Shown: positions 34,523-44,129 of the stretch, piece after piece
How positions within the stretch are numbered: position 1 is the first letter of the stretch
Layout: each line of letters opens with the position of its first letter
Assembly: GCA_003818205.1 (NCBI GenBank)
Contig: RPRQ01000017.1
Coordinates: 1 to 64,000, forward strand
Direction of reading: 5' to 3'
DNA length: 64,000 nucleotides
Source of the DNA: Bacteroidales bacterium
Lineage (GTDB): Bacteria; Bacteroidota; Bacteroidia; Bacteroidales; Tenuifilaceae
Position numbers and translations under genes: made by a program
The notes under the pieces: model-generated
Databases searched by the model: none
Told to the model about the DNA's origin: nothing
Seen by the model: the letters and a program-made list of their open reading frames with translations, nothing else

Positions 34523-35968
34523 ATGGACGTAATTATCCAAATTTTTAAACTTCTCTTTGAAATGCTTGAAGGAATAATAAACTTCTCCTTTGAGGCGATT
34601 GAGCTCTGCTTCTCACCAAGGAAGAAGGAGTACAATGCGGAGTTCGCCTCGCAGGGAGCTCTACTTTCAAGGTATAACCACGGTTTCTGCCTAACGGGCA
34701 GAAGGAACTTAACGGTGAAGGATTCATTTCAGAATGCGTTGATTATCGGGGGAACTGGAACAGGGAAGAGCTCGGTTGTGCTTATTCCATCACTTTTCAC
34801 CATGCGGGGTAGCTTTATCGTTCACGATCCATCGGGGGAGCTATTCCTGAAAAGTGCAGGGTATCTGAAAGGGAAAGGTTATGAGATCAAGGTTTTGAAC
34901 TTTGCCAACCCAGAGGGCTCATCGGGTTACAACCCGCTAATCCGAGCCAACAGCTCCTCCGATATTCAAAAGGTGGCATCCATGCTTGTAGAGAATGCTC
35001 TGGGTGGAAAGACGAAGGACCCGTTCTGGAATACGCAGGCAGTTGCGCTACTGGCAATGCTTATCAGCATTCTTAAAAAACAGGATGCTGAATTTCAGAA
35101 TCTGTACAATGTCCGCCAGCTGCTCAATCGTCTTGGTGGAAGCCCTGAGAGCGTGGATGCTCTATTCAGCAGATATGCTGATGAGGTTCTTTTCGCCGAG
35201 TATAAATCGTTTATCGCCTACGATGAGAAGGTGATAAGCGGAGTAATTGCTACCTGCAAGGCATCGCTACAGATTTTCAATGACGAAGCGGTGGCAAGAG
35301 TCACCTCTTTTGATAGCCTGAATTTTCTTGACTTCCGAAAAAAAACAACAGTGCTGTTTATCCAAAACTCCGTTGCCGATCAGAAGTACTACAGCGTGCT
35401 TACCTCCATACTCTTCGAGCAGTTCTTTTCATTTCTACTCGGTCGATTTCCGAATGGCAACGAAAAGGATATTTTTCTGCTGATCGATGAGGCATCATCG
35501 CTGAACCTTCCGACACTGCCTCTGGCGGTTGCCAATGTTCGTAAGCACTGCTCAGGCATTATGCTTCTGGTTCAGGATTTCAACCAGCTGGTACACCACT
35601 ACGGGAAGTACGATGCGGATGGAATAAAATCCAACTGCTTCGCCAAGATGTATTTTACAGGTACATCCCTTGAAACCGCCAAGGAGCTGGAGCAAACGCT
35701 CGGTAAATATCAGTTCGAGGATGACAAAAAAAGAACCGTTGTCCGTCCGCTGATGACCAATGACGAGATCCGCACCATGGATATTAGAAGAGCTTTGCTG
35801 ATCTGCGGGCACCACCCTCCGATTATCGGAAGGCTAAGACCGTACTATAAAAACTCAACCCTCAATGGATACAGTAAGATTCCTGTTCCTCTGATCGAGA
35901 ACAATGAGCTGCTCGGAAGCGTTGCAATATTACCAATGAGTGTTCCTGAAAGAAATGTAGATGAGTAG
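34523..35968 (+). CDS. Type IV coupling protein (TraG/VirD4 family)
   Basis: A hexameric inner-membrane ATPase that delivers the relaxase-DNA complex to a type IV secretion channel. 481 residues: a short hydrophobic N-terminus (MDVIIQIFKLLFEMLEGIINF), Walker A GGTGTGKSSVVLIPS, the VirD4-type HDPSGELFLKSAGYL block, and Walker B FLLIDEASSLNLPTLP, followed by GIMLLVQDFNQL. The longest ORF (34436) overlaps the small membrane gene; the ATG at 34523 is preferred. It overlaps mobC by 8 bases. No other T4SS genes are present, so a channel from another element may be used. Confidence 0.93.
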   Translation: MDVIIQIFKLLFEMLEGIINFSFEAIELCFSPRKKEYNAEFASQGALLSRYNHGFCLTGRRNLTVKDSFQNALIIGGTGTGKSSVVLIPSLFTMRGSFIVHDPSGELFLKSAGYLKGKGYEIKVLNFANPEGSSGYNPLIRANSSSDIQKVASMLVENALGGKTKDPFWNTQAVALLAMLISILKKQDAEFQNLYNVRQLLNRLGGSPESVDALFSRYADEVLFAEYKSFIAYDEKVISGVIATCKASLQIFNDEAVARVTSFDSLNFLDFRKKTTVLFIQNSVADQKYYSVLTSILFEQFFSFLLGRFPNGNEKDIFLLIDEASSLNLPTLPLAVANVRKHCSGIMLLVQDFNQLVHHYGKYDADGIKSNCFAKMYFTGTSLETAKELEQTLGKYQFEDDKKRTVVRPLMTNDEIRTMDIRRALLICGHHPPIIGRLRPYYKNSTLNGYSKIPVPLIENNELLGSVAILPMSVPERNVDE

Positions 35969-36539
35969 TACCAAAAAAGGTAAAGGCGGGATGTGGGCAT
36001 TTCTTGATGCCTCCGGCGTTCTCGAGAAAGGGACTGAGGAGGAGATCAAGGCTGCCAAGAAGGCGTACCGCAAGGGGTACATACTCAGCTATAGAAAAAA
36101 GCAGAGGGCTAATAAACCAGAATTTATCGTATTCCTTTCCAAAATCAATGGCGATTATTCTAGGATTTCTCTAGCTGCCAAACAGCATCGGATGCCCATC
36201 ACGACCTTTCTCCGTGCATCCGCCTTAGCCTATACCAACAAAACATATATCGTCCCCGACCGATTGCAGGTGGCTGAGCTGAAGGGATTGCTTTCTCAAT
36301 GTCTGAACGAGATTCAAACCATCGTTATACAAAAAGAAAAATACTTCTGGGGAAAAGAGCAGAAGTTTAAGGGTGTTGAAAAAAGAATTGAGAAACTGGA
36401 AACAGAAATTAGCCAGAAGCTGAAACAGCCATATACTCTGGAAGAATTAGTCCTAAAAGAAATTGAGAGAAAACCTGAGTTTAAAGTTCGATTACTCGCT
36501 ACTCTTAACTCGTATGATCATCAAAATCAAATCGCATAA
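35961..36539 (+). CDS. MobC-like relaxosome protein
   Basis: A 192-residue basic protein encoded directly before the relaxase, as MobC is in Bacteroidota mobilizable elements. The segment ISLAAKQHRMPITTFLRASALAYTN is a ribbon-helix-helix/MobC-like block, and a coiled coil follows (about 125-160). It probably binds the origin of transfer and helps the relaxase nick. It overlaps the coupling protein gene by 8 bases and the relaxase gene by 26, so translation is coupled. Confidence 0.75.
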   Translation: MSSTKKGKGGMWAFLDASGVLEKGTEEEIKAAKKAYRKGYILSYRKKQRANKPEFIVFLSKINGDYSRISLAAKQHRMPITTFLRASALAYTNKTYIVPDRLQVAELKGLLSQCLNEIQTIVIQKEKYFWGKEQKFKGVEKRIEKLETEISQKLKQPYTLEELVLKEIERKPEFKVRLLATLNSYDHQNQIA

Positions 36540-37368
36540 AAACAGAACATCGTTCCAAAAGTTGCTGAACTATATGCTGTACGACAGGGACAGGCTGTTT
36601 GACGATAAAGGGTACAGCTTTGCTGTAACGCATAACCTAAAAGGAGACAGCATCAAGGAATGGGTAAGGCAGTATCAGGAGAACGAGGAGTCCCGCCAGC
36701 ACAAACGGGTTGATAACGTTCTTGCGACCCATGAGATTATTTCCTTTCACAAGGATGATGCGGTAAATATTTCTTTAGCCAAGCTGGAGGATATTGCAAG
36801 GCGTTACGTTAGGGAGCGTAATATTAACGGAATGTATGTGGCAGTTCCTCATTTTGACAAGGAGCATTACCATATCCATATCTGCGCATCGGGAATTGAG
36901 TATATGACAGGGAAGTCCATGCGGTTGGCAAAAAAGGATTTAGGGATACTAAAACAAAAGGTTCAGGGGTACCAGCTAGAGAAATACCCTGAGCTAAGTA
37001 AATCTATCGTAAATCATGGGAGCCCCCCAAAAGAGAAAGCCCTCCTTTCCGAGAAGGAGTACCAGTACAGGCTAAGGACTGGGAGGGCAACGGACAAAGA
37101 GCAGGTGATTGGAATGCTTAAAACATGCTATAAAAAAGCGAATTCAAGGGATACCTTTTTTGAAATGCTTAAGGAAAGCGGGCTATCCACCTATGTGAGA
37201 GGTGGAAGGATTTCTGGTGTTGTTTTTAGTGATAGAAAGTTCAGGCTGAAAACGCTAGGGTTTACGGAGGAGAGGTTGCAGGAGTTGGATAGAACATTGA
37301 AGCAGTCGAAGGAGATGAACAGGGTAAGGGGGATAACGAAGGAGAAAGAGATTAGGCGTAGGGGATAA
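36514..37368 (+). CDS. Relaxase/mobilization nuclease (MobA/VirD2 family)
   Basis: A 284-residue relaxase that nicks and covalently holds the transferred strand. The metal-binding three-His motif is clear in VPHFDKEHYHIHICASG, and the nucleophilic Tyr is probably in FQKLLNYMLYD near the N-terminus. A TTG at 36463 gives a longer ORF, but the ATG at 36514 starts the domain properly (MIIKIKSHKN). Its C-terminal third (ISGVVFSDRKFRLKTLGFTEERL) exists as degenerate copies at 38.97-39.23 and 49.18-49.43 kb. Confidence 0.92.
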   Translation: MIIKIKSHKNRTSFQKLLNYMLYDRDRLFDDKGYSFAVTHNLKGDSIKEWVRQYQENEESRQHKRVDNVLATHEIISFHKDDAVNISLAKLEDIARRYVRERNINGMYVAVPHFDKEHYHIHICASGIEYMTGKSMRLAKKDLGILKQKVQGYQLEKYPELSKSIVNHGSPPKEKALLSEKEYQYRLRTGRATDKEQVIGMLKTCYKKANSRDTFFEMLKESGLSTYVRGGRISGVVFSDRKFRLKTLGFTEERLQELDRTLKQSKEMNRVRGITKEKEIRRRG

Positions 37369-37387
37369 CATTTACTGATAATGGATT

Positions 37388-38380
37388 ATGAAAGACAAGA
37401 AAGTACGAACTGATGTGTATTCAATGGTTACAAATCGTATCATTGGATATCTGGACAAAGGGGTTGTTCCCTGGCATAAGCCTTGGGCAGATGCTGGCCT
37501 ACCAAGAAATTTAGTAACAGGAAAACATTACAGGGGGATAAATGTATGGCTCCTATCCTCCCTCAGCTATTCTCAGAATGATTTCCTTACCTTCAAACAG
37601 GTAAAGGGATTGGGAGGGTCAGTAAAAAAAGGTGAAAAGGCGCAGATAGTAATTTTTTGGAAGTTGAAAGAAAAAGAAAATAAGGAAACAAAAGAAACAG
37701 AGAAGATTCCAATCCTCAGATATTATAAGGTTTTCAATATTGATCAGTGCGCTGGTATTCCCAAGGAGAAACTCCCACCTGTTATAGAAAGAAATAATAA
37801 TCCACTAGATACCTGTGAAAAAATAATTAGGGGAATGCCAAAGCAACCGAATATAAAGAGCAACGAGCAGAGGGCTTACTACAATAGATCGGATGATTAT
37901 GTGAACGTACCGAGGTTGGAAACATTTACCAGCGGTGAGCGCTACTATAGCACGCTCTTTCATGAGCTGGTACATAGTACGGGGCATAAGGAAAGGTTGA
38001 ACAGAAAAGAGCTTTTGGAGAGTAAGGGTTTACGCTCCGATGATTATGCTGTAGAAGAATTAACAGCAGAGATGGGAGCTTCTTACCTCGAATCCTACGC
38101 AGGGATTCCGGCAGAACACCTTGAAGATAATGCGTCATACATCCAATGCTGGCTTGAGCGGTTAAGGAATGACCGAAAGTTTATCATCTACGCAAGCGCT
38201 CAGGCTCAAAAGGCTACGGATTATATTTTGAATATTAGGAATGGTGGTAAAGAGTTGGGGTATGTAGAGGGTGTTCAAAGGGACGACAATTCTATTGACA
38301 ATGAAAAGGGAAGGTTAGAAGAGCTTGTAACTACTCGTCAAAAGAAGAGTGTTGGTAAGGAATTATCAATTAATGTGTAA
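37388..38380 (+). CDS. ArdC-like antirestriction protein with zinc metallopeptidase domain
   Basis: 330 residues. The N-terminal ArdC ssDNA-binding domain (DVYSMVTNRIIGYLDKGVVPWHKPWA, then GKHYRGINVWLLS) is followed by a zincin-like domain with HEXXH as LFHELVHSTGHKERL and a later Glu in ELTAEMGASYL. ArdC-type proteins protect incoming single-stranded DNA from host restriction during transfer. It lies 19 bases after the relaxase gene and ends the mobilization operon. Confidence 0.9.
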   Translation: MKDKKVRTDVYSMVTNRIIGYLDKGVVPWHKPWADAGLPRNLVTGKHYRGINVWLLSSLSYSQNDFLTFKQVKGLGGSVKKGEKAQIVIFWKLKEKENKETKETEKIPILRYYKVFNIDQCAGIPKEKLPPVIERNNNPLDTCEKIIRGMPKQPNIKSNEQRAYYNRSDDYVNVPRLETFTSGERYYSTLFHELVHSTGHKERLNRKELLESKGLRSDDYAVEELTAEMGASYLESYAGIPAEHLEDNASYIQCWLERLRNDRKFIIYASAQAQKATDYILNIRNGGKELGYVEGVQRDDNSIDNEKGRLEELVTTRQKKSVGKELSINV

Positions 38381-38453
38381 TCACTTAACTAAAGATAGGT
38401 TAAGAGTGTACCTCATAAAACTTAGAACCATCTGGTTCTTTAATCTTTTAAAC

Positions 38454-38500
38454 AATATTGGAAACTCAATTTATGATTTATAGTTGGAAACCGCACCTCA
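38454..38500 (+). repeat. Recurrent island motif, copy R1
   Basis: First of five copies of a ~45-base motif: AATATTG(g/a)(g/a)AACTCAA(t/g)TTATGATTT followed by GGAAACYGCAC. Other copies begin near 38918, 39307, 49472 and 49741. All are on the plus strand and flank decayed gene tails and the defence cargo. Confidence 0.7.
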
Positions 38501-38761
38501 AAGAAAAATTTCATCACCGACACTCGTGAAGAAATTTACACCGACACGTCGGAGAAAACGTCGGAGAAAACGTCGGGGAAAACGTCGGGGAAAATTCTCG
38601 AATTAATAGAAGCCAATAACTATATTACCATACCTGAGATTGCTAAAAAAATCGGAATAACAGAGCGTTCAGTAGAACGAAATATTCAAAAACTTCAATC
38701 GGAAGGTAGTTTAAAACGGGAAGGTGCAGCAAAGGGTGGGCATTGGATGATAATCAAATAA
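38477..38761 (+). pseudogene. Winged-helix C-terminal tail of an AAA_4/AlbA_2-type protein, remnant
   Basis: An open frame without a start codon encodes repeated TSEKTSEKTSGK units followed by ILELIEANNYITIPEIAKKI and a winged helix ending in REGAAKGGHWMIIK. Such EKxxEK linkers plus HTH and a final KGGHW are typical of the C-terminus of divergent AAA_4 (AlbA_2) ATP-binding proteins. The rest of the gene is missing. A second copy is at 49502-49758. Confidence 0.7.
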
Positions 38762-38917
38762 TTAAGAAATAGATACTCTTCGAGTAGTTCTATAATACCA
38801 GTTCACATAGCATATTCCAAAATTTAAAAGTCATTTACTAAGTTTTCTACCCTTACAAGAACCTACGTAAAACAAAAAAAGCACTGCAAAGTACATCTGA
38901 AAATCATAGTTAACATT

Positions 38918-38964
38918 CCCAATATTGAGAACTCAAGTTATGATTTTCAGACAGAAACTGTACG
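38918..38964 (+). repeat. Recurrent island motif, copy R2
   Basis: Same ~45-base motif (CCCAATATTGAGAACTCAAG, then TTATGATTTTCAGACAGAAACTG). It runs straight into the truncated relaxase tail, so the motif marks a junction. Confidence 0.7.
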
Positions 38965-39226
38965 GGAGCAGCTGATTGGAATGCATAAAACCTGCTACAA
39001 GAAAGTGAATTCAAGAGATTCCTTTTTTGAACTAATTAAGGAGCGTGGACTGTCAACATATATATATTAGGGTTAGAGGGATTTCAGGGGTTGTTTTTAG
39101 CGGGCGAAAGTTCAGGCTATTACGGAGGAGAGGTTACAGGGGTTGGATAAAGCATTGAAGCAGTCAAAAGAGTTGAACAGGGTAAGGGAGAAAACGAAAG
39201 AGAAAATTATTAGCCATAGGAGATGA
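38965..39226 (+). pseudogene. Degenerate relaxase 3' end
   Basis: Matches the relaxase from about position 37096 to its end: GAGCAG-TGATTGGAATG, then SRD(S/T)FFE, LSTY, ISGVVFSGRKF. An in-frame stop follows LSTYIY, and a deletion removes the RLKTLGF codons, so it cannot be functional. Confidence 0.85.
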
Positions 39227-39345
39227 TATTAAATTACCTAAAATACCTCAAAAGGAATTAGAGGAATTTTTTAGCATCGCTTCATTTTCTATTTTTCAAC
39301 CCTTTTCTCAATATTGAGAACTCAAGTTATGATTTTACGACGAAA
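38985..39345 (+). repeat. Left direct repeat flanking the ~10-kb cargo
   Basis: This copy of relaxase tail plus downstream spacer (ACCTCAAAAGGAA, then AGCATCGCTTCATTTTCTAT, then the R3 motif at about 39307-39345) is repeated in the same orientation at about 49185-49500. Homologous recombination between the copies would remove about 10.2 kb. Confidence 0.7.
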
Positions 39346-39435
39346 ATTGATGGGAGAAAAAAACTCTCTTAAAAAAATGCTTGCAGTGTTGACTTGTGCG
39401 TTTTTTAAGAGTGTATTTTTTGTTCGTTGGCTTTT

Positions 39436-42291
39436 CTATTCATGTAAAATTATTATTGGATAAATTATTTTTCTCAAACCATCTTTAAATTGAACAAGTG
39501 AAACAGTTATTTTTTTATTTTTATTCTCAGTTGCAAATAGATAATCCAAATCAAATTTGAAATCATTTAAAAATGTCTTAGCGGTTTGATTACTAGCTTT
39601 AAACAGAGAATTGAATATTTTTTTTGCAGCAGCAATTTTTTTTGCATCGGTAAAATTACCAAAAGGAATTTCGGTTTGAATCTTGCATAAAACAAAAACT
39701 TTCTTTGAATTTAATTCTTCATCAAGATAAACAGGAATGTAATTTATTTCCGAACTAATCCTTAAGTCTTCATATAACTTATCTTTTCTTGAGAACCTAT
39801 CAAGATGTAAAATAAAATGATTACCGTTAATAATTTCATTAGCACTATGGAAGAGAAAAAAATCGTAAACCAACTTTGGCAAACCAATACTAAAACCAGA
39901 TACACATACTTTAATCTCCTTTTCTATTTTACGCAACGAAAAAAAATATCTTGATTTACTCTCAACATTTTTCTTTTTAGTCAACTGCATTAATAGTTTT
40001 TCTTCAAGTGAAAATTTATTGGATTCTATTTTATCCAATTCAGCGTTAGATTTTTTAACTGGGATTATCTTCCCCGATACACCATTTTCAAATTGAAGAA
40101 CATACCGTTCAACTTTAACTTCATTTGAAGTTGTTTTTGTTAATTCATCGTAAGATTTATTCACTAAAATAATGTCTCCAACTTCTCCATTTTCGTAGGG
40201 GTAAACAAAATCATCAAAGCCCCCTTCCTTAAATATTTCGGGTGAAGCAACAAGAAAAAAAGTAAACAACCATGAAAGCGAATCTGTGCATTTGGAAACG
40301 GTCTTGAGATTATCAGAAATCAAAAATCCTCTTAACCCTGGCTTCTGATGAAAGTATTTAATAAGTTCTAATTCGTTTTTGTCATACCAATGTCTTAAAA
40401 GCGGTTCTAATAACTCTTTACTCTTACTGATACCTTGATAGATTCTATTTATCATGTCAGAAAAAGTCCTTACTTGTGGGCTGTTCAAATCTCTTCTTTG
40501 CTTTAATTCCTCTAACAACCTATTAACTTCCTTAGATTGTTTAAGTTTATATTTCTCAACAAGGTGGTTTGCATCGTCAGCGTAACTTTGAGCCCTTTCG
40601 TATTCTCCTAAGTCCATTAGATAAAAACCACAATTAATTTTTGCGACTGCTCCAAATTCATAAAAAGCAGTTCCTTCAACTACATCAATTATTTTTTGCC
40701 AAACTTCAAAAAGTTTATCTTGGTTTCCCAACTTCGCATTTATTTCATTAATGCCTAAAAGTGTATGAGCATACTCACCGATAATATTTTGCTCCTCATA
40801 AATCTTTGCAATCTTGTATGAAATTTCTAAAGCACTTCGCAAATCGTTTAATTGAAAATAGACGAATGATATTTTACCAAGAATGTATGCCTTCTTAGCT
40901 TCTGATTGCTCCTTTGCAAATTGACTTTCGTAGTGCTTTATTAAAAAATCAAGATGCTTATTCCTTTTTTCAATGTCTCCCTTTTTGTCTGCAATTTGAG
41001 CTAAATCTTTATAGGCATGAGCTATTGAATGTTGTAAATCGTTCTCCTCTGCAAACTTTATTAATTCAGCAATATATTTTTCCGCATCCTCATATTTTTT
41101 TTGAGCAATGAAATAAGATACAAATTGTTCCAGAAAATATGCAACACCTTTTTTATCATTTGTCTTTTTGATTTCTTCATATCCCTCTTGGAAAATTTGA
41201 AGTGAAAGTTCTTTCTGCCCTGACATATAAGCAATCCTTGAAACTAAATCTATACATCTTGCAAGCCAACTATAATCTTGCATTTCACGAAAAATACTCT
41301 TGGCTTCCTCAATGTATTCTTTCCACTTACCTTGTGCAAAATTGCCTTCAAAACATTCTATCTCTGTTAATTCAAATAGTAGTTGAGCATACTCTTTTCT
41401 CTTCTTTAGAATTTTATGTCCATCTAATGCTTTTAAGCAATACCCTTTTGCCTCTGAAATTTTCCCAAGTCGTTTGAAAATGACTGATTTGTTTTGATAG
41501 CAAAAAGTGATGGTTTCAGTTCCTATGTTTGTTTCTTTTTCGTCTTCACTAAGAGTTAAACGAATACCATACTTAATGGCTTCATCCATTAAATCATTTG
41601 CTTTTTGCAAATCATCTTTTTGCATAAATACAAAACCTACAATCATGTATGCCCTTGCTAAATCATCATTCTCGGATTTAATTTTAGCGAAATCAAGAAA
41701 GTCATTTGCAAAAATTTCAGCACTACTGAGGTCGCCTAAAAATGCTTTTGTTTGTGCAAGGGATTCTTTGGTATAAGCAATGTCGTCTTCCTTCTTATAT
41801 TTTTCAAAAACTTTAAGGCACTCTAAGAGTATCTCATCTTTCTTTTCAAGATTGAAATACTTTTCATTGACAATTCTTGCATATTGCTTTTTTAACTTAG
41901 CAATACTATACTCATGATTGGTTACATCTGAAAGAACCTTTGCCTTCAAATAAATATCTTCTGCTTCATCGTATTTGTGTTCATCAATTAACTTTTTCAA
42001 TTCTTCAAGTAAGGGTTTAATTTCTTTATCAACTTCAACATGAATAACTGAACTGATTTTTAGTTTAACTCTTTTTACTTCTTCCTCTTTCCTTATTCCC
42101 TTAGTAATTTCTTCGTGACAGGAAGGGCAAAGCATTATTAGGTTTTCAATGTGGTTGCTTTCAGGTTCAGTAACAATGTGGTGAATTTCAAAAATTGCTA
42201 CATCAGTTCTTGGGCAAAAAGGACACTTTGAACCTATCTCTTGTTGAAGAATTTTTAAAGTTGCAGGTTTATGTGGCGTTCTATTTTTCAT
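39436..42291 (-). CDS. HNH nuclease-TPR protein, third gene of ATPase/kinase/HNH operon
   Basis: 951 residues. The N-terminal 65 form an HNH nuclease: zinc-knuckle C23-x2-C26, catalytic-type H37-H38 in FEIHHIV, Asn50, and C55-x2-C58-H59. About residues 75-640 are a long series of TPR-like helical repeats. The C-terminal 300 residues are mixed and unrecognised, with two similar segments (about 700 and 740). The start codon directly follows the kinase-fold gene's stop, so translation is coupled. HNH nucleases often cut phage DNA in ATPase-nuclease defence systems; the TPR array may sense or scaffold. Function inferred. Confidence 0.82.
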   Translation of the reverse strand: MKNRTPHKPATLKILQQEIGSKCPFCPRTDVAIFEIHHIVTEPESNHIENLIMLCPSCHEEITKGIRKEEEVKRVKLKISSVIHVEVDKEIKPLLEELKKLIDEHKYDEAEDIYLKAKVLSDVTNHEYSIAKLKKQYARIVNEKYFNLEKKDEILLECLKVFEKYKKEDDIAYTKESLAQTKAFLGDLSSAEIFANDFLDFAKIKSENDDLARAYMIVGFVFMQKDDLQKANDLMDEAIKYGIRLTLSEDEKETNIGTETITFCYQNKSVIFKRLGKISEAKGYCLKALDGHKILKKRKEYAQLLFELTEIECFEGNFAQGKWKEYIEEAKSIFREMQDYSWLARCIDLVSRIAYMSGQKELSLQIFQEGYEEIKKTNDKKGVAYFLEQFVSYFIAQKKYEDAEKYIAELIKFAEENDLQHSIAHAYKDLAQIADKKGDIEKRNKHLDFLIKHYESQFAKEQSEAKKAYILGKISFVYFQLNDLRSALEISYKIAKIYEEQNIIGEYAHTLLGINEINAKLGNQDKLFEVWQKIIDVVEGTAFYEFGAVAKINCGFYLMDLGEYERAQSYADDANHLVEKYKLKQSKEVNRLLEELKQRRDLNSPQVRTFSDMINRIYQGISKSKELLEPLLRHWYDKNELELIKYFHQKPGLRGFLISDNLKTVSKCTDSLSWLFTFFLVASPEIFKEGGFDDFVYPYENGEVGDIILVNKSYDELTKTTSNEVKVERYVLQFENGVSGKIIPVKKSNAELDKIESNKFSLEEKLLMQLTKKKNVESKSRYFFSLRKIEKEIKVCVSGFSIGLPKLVYDFFLFHSANEIINGNHFILHLDRFSRKDKLYEDLRISSEINYIPVYLDEELNSKKVFVLCKIQTEIPFGNFTDAKKIAAAKKIFNSLFKASNQTAKTFLNDFKFDLDYLFATENKNKKITVSLVQFKDGLRKIIYPIIILHE

Positions 42292-44127
42292 TTACTCGTT
42301 TATGAGTTCAATTATTTTTTTACTGAGAACTTCCGCTGTTGCCAAGGCATACGATTGATTTAGGTCTGCATATTGAATTTGCCGAAAGTTTATAATGAAT
42401 AGTGAGATTAGGTATTCTAAAGGATTGGTGTTGTCAATCATATGTTGTTTAGCGTTCTCTCTGATTTGAGTGATAAGTTTGACTATTTCCAAAACTGATG
42501 GTCTCTTGATAAATAAGAGGTCAAATGATTTTGAGAAACTACTGATTGAGAGAAGTTCTGTCTCGCAACTTGTCAACTCATCTACTGGAATATAAAAAGG
42601 CAAATGCTTAAACTTCAAAGAACATTCAAGTGTCGCATGGTCAATCAATGAGTGATGTTGATTCGTCCAACCAAAATCAATTAAGTAAACGCCTGCTTGT
42701 TCATCTTTGAAAAAGTTTTCACTATGTAAATCTCCATGACATATTTTTTTATAGGTTCTGAGAGAAGAATTTTTTATCGTTTTATAATTTCTGACTAATT
42801 CCTCTGTATTGATTGCAGATTCATCAATGCCTTTGATAAGCGAAATTGCTTTCAATATTTTGGCTTCTGATTTTAAATAGTCGCCATAAAGTGTTTTTAC
42901 AGAAAAAGTATCTTCTGATTTCTTTGTGTTCCATATTTGATATGGGGCACAACCAAACAATTCATCAATTACTTTTTCAAGGGTGAATGAGTGATTGTAT
43001 TTATCTCTTAATTTATCGCTAACCAATTTTGAAAATGGAAACGAATCTTTCTTGCTGTCTGACGAAGCATAATTGTATCGGATTGCTTCATGAGTAACTG
43101 TATCTTCATATTCGGCTGTATAATTTGGAACTAACAAATCGGAAATGTATTGCCTAAAAAGCGATTTTTCTTTCTTGATTTTTCTCTCTTGATTTTTCAC
43201 ATCAAACTTGACAACAAACCTTCCCATTTCGGGATGGTTACCTCTAAGCGGTTGGATTTCTATAACCTTTGAACCACTGTTGCCACTTTTCAGAAATTTA
43301 TAATCAAGAATCATTTCGTTGCCGTCAAATAGTTTTTTGATTATTAATTCTTCCTCAAATGACAAAGCACGGTTGTTGAATATTTTATCAGAATAACTTT
43401 TTATACTTTCTAAGCCATCACCTGAATCACGAACATCATAATCTCCTGCAACCGATACTGGAATTTTCTTTAGTGAAATAAAACTTGTGTTTGAAAAAAT
43501 GCCAAGTAATTTTTCAACATCAGGAACAAAGATTTCATTGTTCCGAAGGTTTGAGGCGATTAAGAAAACACATAAATAATTTTGATTGGCTACTTCGGGT
43601 TTCTTATTAGCCAACTCTAAAAAATCCTTCAACTGATATTTCTCAATGTGAAGATTTTCATCCTTTACATCAAATGAGTTTATCTCAGGATGCCTACTGT
43701 AGCTTTCATCATAAAGAACAATGACTTTGGTTTTTGTATCAATAGCGTTTTCTAATTTGTAAACGAAATACCCTTTTATTTTAAGGAAGAAAGATTCATA
43801 CTTTGAGAAAAAATTGAACAAGACCTTATTGAAATCATCTTCAATGTCTATTTTCTTTTCTTTCTTTTTTACTGTGGTAATTTTTGATGACGCTTCCCAT
43901 GTGGCTTTATCTTTTTCTAAAGTTTCGTAGTTCAGATTAGGAATTTCAATTCCATCCTCAAACGATTCATTTTCTATTTGCTTAAAAAGCGGAAGGAGTT
44001 CATATCTTTCTTCAGGTGGTAGAGCTAAAAGTTTTGCAACGAAATCCTGTGCTAATCCGAAAGCATATTCTTGCTTTAGCCGAATTTCAGTGTATTCTTG
44101 AAGATATGTTGAAAGCACATTTTTCAT
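42292..44127 (-). CDS. Kinase-fold (aminoglycoside phosphotransferase-like) protein, second gene of the operon
   Basis: 611 residues. The N-terminal 220 are unrecognised. From about residue 265 there is a protein-kinase-like/APH fold: a Lys-containing strand in RFVVKFDVKNQ, the catalytic loop KKICHGDLHSENF (about residue 462), and the metal loop YLIDFGWTN (about 479). HGDxxxxN and DFGW are intact, so phosphotransfer is plausible. Related kinase-fold domains appear in bacterial conflict systems, where the substrate is usually unknown. It starts 2 bases after the ATPase stop. An antibiotic-resistance role is unlikely given the size and context. Confidence 0.75.
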   Translation of the reverse strand: MKNVLSTYLQEYTEIRLKQEYAFGLAQDFVAKLLALPPEERYELLPLFKQIENESFEDGIEIPNLNYETLEKDKATWEASSKITTVKKKEKKIDIEDDFNKVLFNFFSKYESFFLKIKGYFVYKLENAIDTKTKVIVLYDESYSRHPEINSFDVKDENLHIEKYQLKDFLELANKKPEVANQNYLCVFLIASNLRNNEIFVPDVEKLLGIFSNTSFISLKKIPVSVAGDYDVRDSGDGLESIKSYSDKIFNNRALSFEEELIIKKLFDGNEMILDYKFLKSGNSGSKVIEIQPLRGNHPEMGRFVVKFDVKNQERKIKKEKSLFRQYISDLLVPNYTAEYEDTVTHEAIRYNYASSDSKKDSFPFSKLVSDKLRDKYNHSFTLEKVIDELFGCAPYQIWNTKKSEDTFSVKTLYGDYLKSEAKILKAISLIKGIDESAINTEELVRNYKTIKNSSLRTYKKICHGDLHSENFFKDEQAGVYLIDFGWTNQHHSLIDHATLECSLKFKHLPFYIPVDELTSCETELLSISSFSKSFDLLFIKRPSVLEIVKLITQIRENAKQHMIDNTNPLEYLISLFIINFRQIQYADLNQSYALATAEVLSKKIIELINE

Positions 44128-44129
44128 AG

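Noticed and set aside
40914-41776. Plus-strand ORFs of 65-91 codons inside the HNH-TPR gene
   Set aside because: They are antisense shadows of a long, motif-bearing gene on the minus strand.
42292-44127. Aminoglycoside resistance gene
   Set aside because: Only the kinase-fold motifs match; the protein is more than twice the usual length and is locked in an operon with an ATPase and a nuclease.
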